DNA of 6,728 nt from the NCBI GenBank assembly GCA_002420115.1, contig DIHK01000016.1, positions 1-6,728 of the forward strand, read 5' to 3'. This document shows positions 5,218 to 6,728 of the stretch, one piece after another; within the stretch, counting starts at the first letter, position 1; every line of letters starts with the position of its first letter. Both the position numbers and the translations under genes were made by a program. This DNA comes from Nitrospira sp. UBA5698. Lineage in GTDB: Bacteria; Nitrospirota; Nitrospiria; Nitrospirales; Nitrospiraceae. Below the pieces are notes generated by a model, which worked only from the letters and a program-made list of their open reading frames with translations, did no database searches and had not been told where the DNA came from.

Positions 5218-5268
5218 GCAGGATAGGTGAAGGGGGCCCACCAGTGTGACTGGTGCGCCACCCTTCAC
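5218..5268 (-). other. oriT: oriT core: nic site and TraJ-site inverted repeat, RP4 type
   Basis: On the minus strand the sequence CTTCACCTATCCTGCCC is, as I recall it, identical to the RP4 nic region. Cutting is expected after ATCCTG, between bases 5219 and 5218. Eight bases upstream of the cut begins an imperfect inverted repeat. Plus-strand arms are GTGAAGGG-GGCC-CACCAGT (5227-5245) and ACTGGTG-CGCCA-CCCTTCAC (5249-5268): outer 8 and inner 7 bases are perfect, with a 3-base centre. RP4 has a repeat of about 19 bases in the same place, whose nic-proximal arm is bound by TraJ, and the 8-base arm-to-nic distance is the same. It lies between divergent traK and traJ as in RP4. The nicked strand should carry TraI at base 5218 and be transferred toward lower coordinates. 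Confidence 0.92.
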
Positions 5269-5304
5269 AATTCCCTTCTTCGCGCCTCCGCGCTCAACGG
5301 GGGG

Positions 5305-5314
5305 CCTATCCTGC
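5305..5314 (+). repeat. Second nic-like core on the opposite strand
   Basis: CCTATCCTGC at 5305-5314 on the plus strand repeats exactly the 10 bases of the nic core found on the minus strand at 5227-5218. It forms a 10-base inverted repeat with 77 bases between the copies. It lies 11 bases before the traJ start codon and overlaps the weak CGGA that must serve as its ribosome binding site. The TraJ-type arm next to the true nic is absent here, so it is probably not an active nic. Confidence 0.6.
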
Positions 5315-5325
5315 GGAACAGACAG

Positions 5326-5739
5326 ATGAAGGCAAAAGAACCGAAGAATCGCAAAGACTACCAACCGATCAAAGTCTATTGTTTCCCAAACGAGCGGCAG
5401 ACCATCGAGCAACAAGCCCGCTCGACCGGACTGAGTAAGTCGTCCTATCTCTTGCGTGTCGGCATGGGCTATCCCATCCGCAGCATCGTGGACCATCACC
5501 AGGTCGAAGAGCTGGTCAAGATCAACGGGGATCTCGGGCGACTCGGCGGACTCTTGAAGCTCTGGCTCTCGAATGAGAAGTCCGTAGGAGGAATTGATGC
5601 CCGCACCATCCGCGAGACGTTGCAGAAGATCGACCGCACGCAAGATCACATGCTGAATCTGATGAGCAGGGTTCTTCGCCCACAGGCCGAGCCCATGGCG
5701 AGTACAGGCACAAGGACAGAAAAGGACCCAGGCACATGA
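5326..5739 (+). CDS. traJ: TraJ relaxosome protein, RP4 type (137 aa)
   Basis: TraJ is the oriT-recognition protein that binds the inverted repeat next to nic and recruits the TraI relaxase. The N-terminal part (about residues 13-50, PIKVYCFPNERQTIEQQARS then GLSKSSYLLRVGMGYPI) has the pattern of a ribbon-helix-helix DNA-binding domain. The core VKINGDLGRLGGLLKLWLS (residues 64-82) is almost identical to what I recall for RP4 TraJ, and a C-terminal RVLRPQAEP also fits. The length of 137 is slightly more than the 123 I recall for RP4. ATG 5326 is chosen by family match. Its ribosome binding site is poor (CGGA, 5314-5317), which may reflect limited expression. The stop overlaps the traI start as ATGA. 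Confidence 0.93.
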   Translation: MKAKEPKNRKDYQPIKVYCFPNERQTIEQQARSTGLSKSSYLLRVGMGYPIRSIVDHHQVEELVKINGDLGRLGGLLKLWLSNEKSVGGIDARTIRETLQKIDRTQDHMLNLMSRVLRPQAEPMASTGTRTEKDPGT

Positions 5740-6728
5740 TCATCAAACATGTGCCGATGCGAACCCTGCGGAAGAGTAACGTTGTGTCTCTCGTGGACTA
5801 TCTGACGAACACCCAAGGTCGACAGGAACGGGTCGGGGAGATCGCGTTGACGAACTGTCAGAGCGACCGGCCCGACGCGGCGTCACTCGAAATGTTGAAT
5901 ACCCAATCGCTCAACACCAGAGCTCAGTCGGATAAGACCTATCATCTCATCATCAGTTTCCGGCCCGGTGAGCTGCCCTCGACTGAGACCCTGCGAGCAA
6001 TCGAAGCCAGAGTCTGTCACCGATTGGGATTCGGAGAACATCAGCGGGTAAGCGTGTTGCACCATGACACCAACAATGTGCATCTGCATCTGGCGATCAA
6101 TAAAATCCATCCGACGCGGTACACCCTGCATGAGCCGTACAAAGCCTATCGGGCCTTCGGAGAACTGTGCGACAGTTTGGAGGAGGCCTTTCATCTCGAG
6201 CAGGACAACCACCATGTCCGGAAAACCGGCGGGGAGAATCGGGCGTCAGATATGGAACGGCAGGCGGGCACCGAAAGCCTGATCGGCTGGATGCAACGGG
6301 AGTGTCTTCACGAACTTCGGTCGGCACACACATGGTCTAAATTGCATCAGGTGCTCCATCACCATGGGCTCGCAATCCAACCACGCGGCCAAGGGCTCGT
6401 CATCACGGACGGGCAGGGGACCTTTGTGCGGGCCAGTTCGGTGGCGCGGGATCTGTCCAAGATGTCGCTTGAACGCCGTCTTGGTCTGTTTGAGCCTCCT
6501 GGTATCGCTCAGACCACGAAGCCCACGTGCCGCTACGAACCAAAGCCGGTTCGCAGCCGCATGGACACCCAGGCGCTCTATGCCAGGTATCAACAAGACC
6601 GGCTCGTCCGCGCTCAAGGGCGAGCCGTCGCGATGCAGGAGGCACGGAGCCGTAAGGCGCGGCACATCGATGCGGCAAAGCGAGCCGGACAGATCAAACG
6701 GGACACGATCAAACTGACCATGCGGGGA
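5736..6728 (+). CDS. traI: TraI relaxase, MOBP family, RP4 type (partial, first 331 codons)
   Basis: TraI cuts the minus strand at nic, stays bound to the 5' end through a tyrosine, and pilots the strand into the recipient. The frame is open from ATG 5736 to the right edge; I translated all 331 codons with no stop. The relaxase motifs sit at RP4 numbering: Tyr22 (SLVDY22L) is the nucleophile, Ser74 lies in HLIISFRPGE, and the metal-binding motif HHDTNNVHLHLAINKIHP gives His109, His116 and His118. Later RP4-like stretches include ENRASDMERQAGTESLIGW (about 168-186) and SRMDTQALYARYQQDR. RP4 TraI is about 730 residues, so roughly half is missing here, including any primase or C-terminal domains. 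The ATGA overlap couples it to traJ, and AAAGGA lies nine bases upstream. Confidence 0.96.
   Translation, partial: MIIKHVPMRTLRKSNVVSLVDYLTNTQGRQERVGEIALTNCQSDRPDAASLEMLNTQSLNTRAQSDKTYHLIISFRPGELPSTETLRAIEARVCHRLGFGEHQRVSVLHHDTNNVHLHLAINKIHPTRYTLHEPYKAYRAFGELCDSLEEAFHLEQDNHHVRKTGGENRASDMERQAGTESLIGWMQRECLHELRSAHTWSKLHQVLHHHGLAIQPRGQGLVITDGQGTFVRASSVARDLSKMSLERRLGLFEPPGIAQTTKPTCRYEPKPVRSRMDTQALYARYQQDRLVRAQGRAVAMQEARSRKARHIDAAKRAGQIKRDTIKLTMRG

Noticed and set aside
5305..5314. The plus-strand ATCCTGC as the primary nic site
   Set aside because: The minus-strand copy has the TTCACC flank, the 8-base spacing to the inverted repeat, and the RP4 orientation toward traK; the plus-strand copy lacks them.
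1..6728. CRISPR array, tRNA or rRNA genes, or insertion-sequence ends
   Set aside because: No regularly spaced long repeats, no cloverleaf-like or ribosomal sequence, and no transposase or terminal inverted repeats were seen on either strand.

Overview
The window carries the relaxosome region of a conjugative or mobilisable element of the IncP (RP4/RK2) type, plus an accessory operon and a toxin-antitoxin pair. The layout traM-traL-traK (leftward), oriT, traJ-traI (rightward) is the order I recall for the RP4 Tra1 region. The proteins keep RP4 signatures: TraI Tyr22, Ser74, His116 and His118 fall at RP4 numbering, and TraJ keeps its INGDLGRLGGLLKLWL core. The host is not identifiable from the sequence alone. 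Moderately high G+C and the gene content point to a Gram-negative bacterium, and the element could be a plasmid or an integrative conjugative element.

Layout. 1-163 is a structured leader with two hairpins. 164-2609 is a rightward run of five genes: a small uncharacterised plasmid protein, a RadC-like JAB/MPN protein, a small zinc-ribbon protein, a 74-residue conserved hypothetical, and a DUF4942 protein. 2610-2878 is non-coding, with a probable terminator, several GC-rich hairpins, and the higBA promoter and operator. 2879-3486 is a higB-higA toxin-antitoxin operon. It converges on traM across an 81-base gap with hairpins. 3568-5101 (minus strand) is the tightly coupled traK-traL-traM operon. 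5102-5325 holds oriT, with an imperfect inverted repeat and an RP4-identical nic core on the minus strand. 5326-6728 holds traJ and the first 331 codons of traI, which runs off the right edge.

How they work together. TraJ and TraI assemble at the nic site, TraK is expected to wrap the DNA between nic and its own gene, and TraI cuts the minus strand between bases 5219 and 5218. The transferred strand should therefore leave 5'-first toward lower coordinates. That would make traKLM, higBA and the five-gene operon the leading region, first to enter a recipient. The five-gene operon and higBA are both plus-sense, so the incoming strand is their template. This makes early expression, and possibly an establishment or anti-defence role for the uncharacterised genes, the most interesting hypothesis here. 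It is inference: nothing in the sequence proves a new system, and most of the window is a recognisable, diverged IncP-type transfer region.
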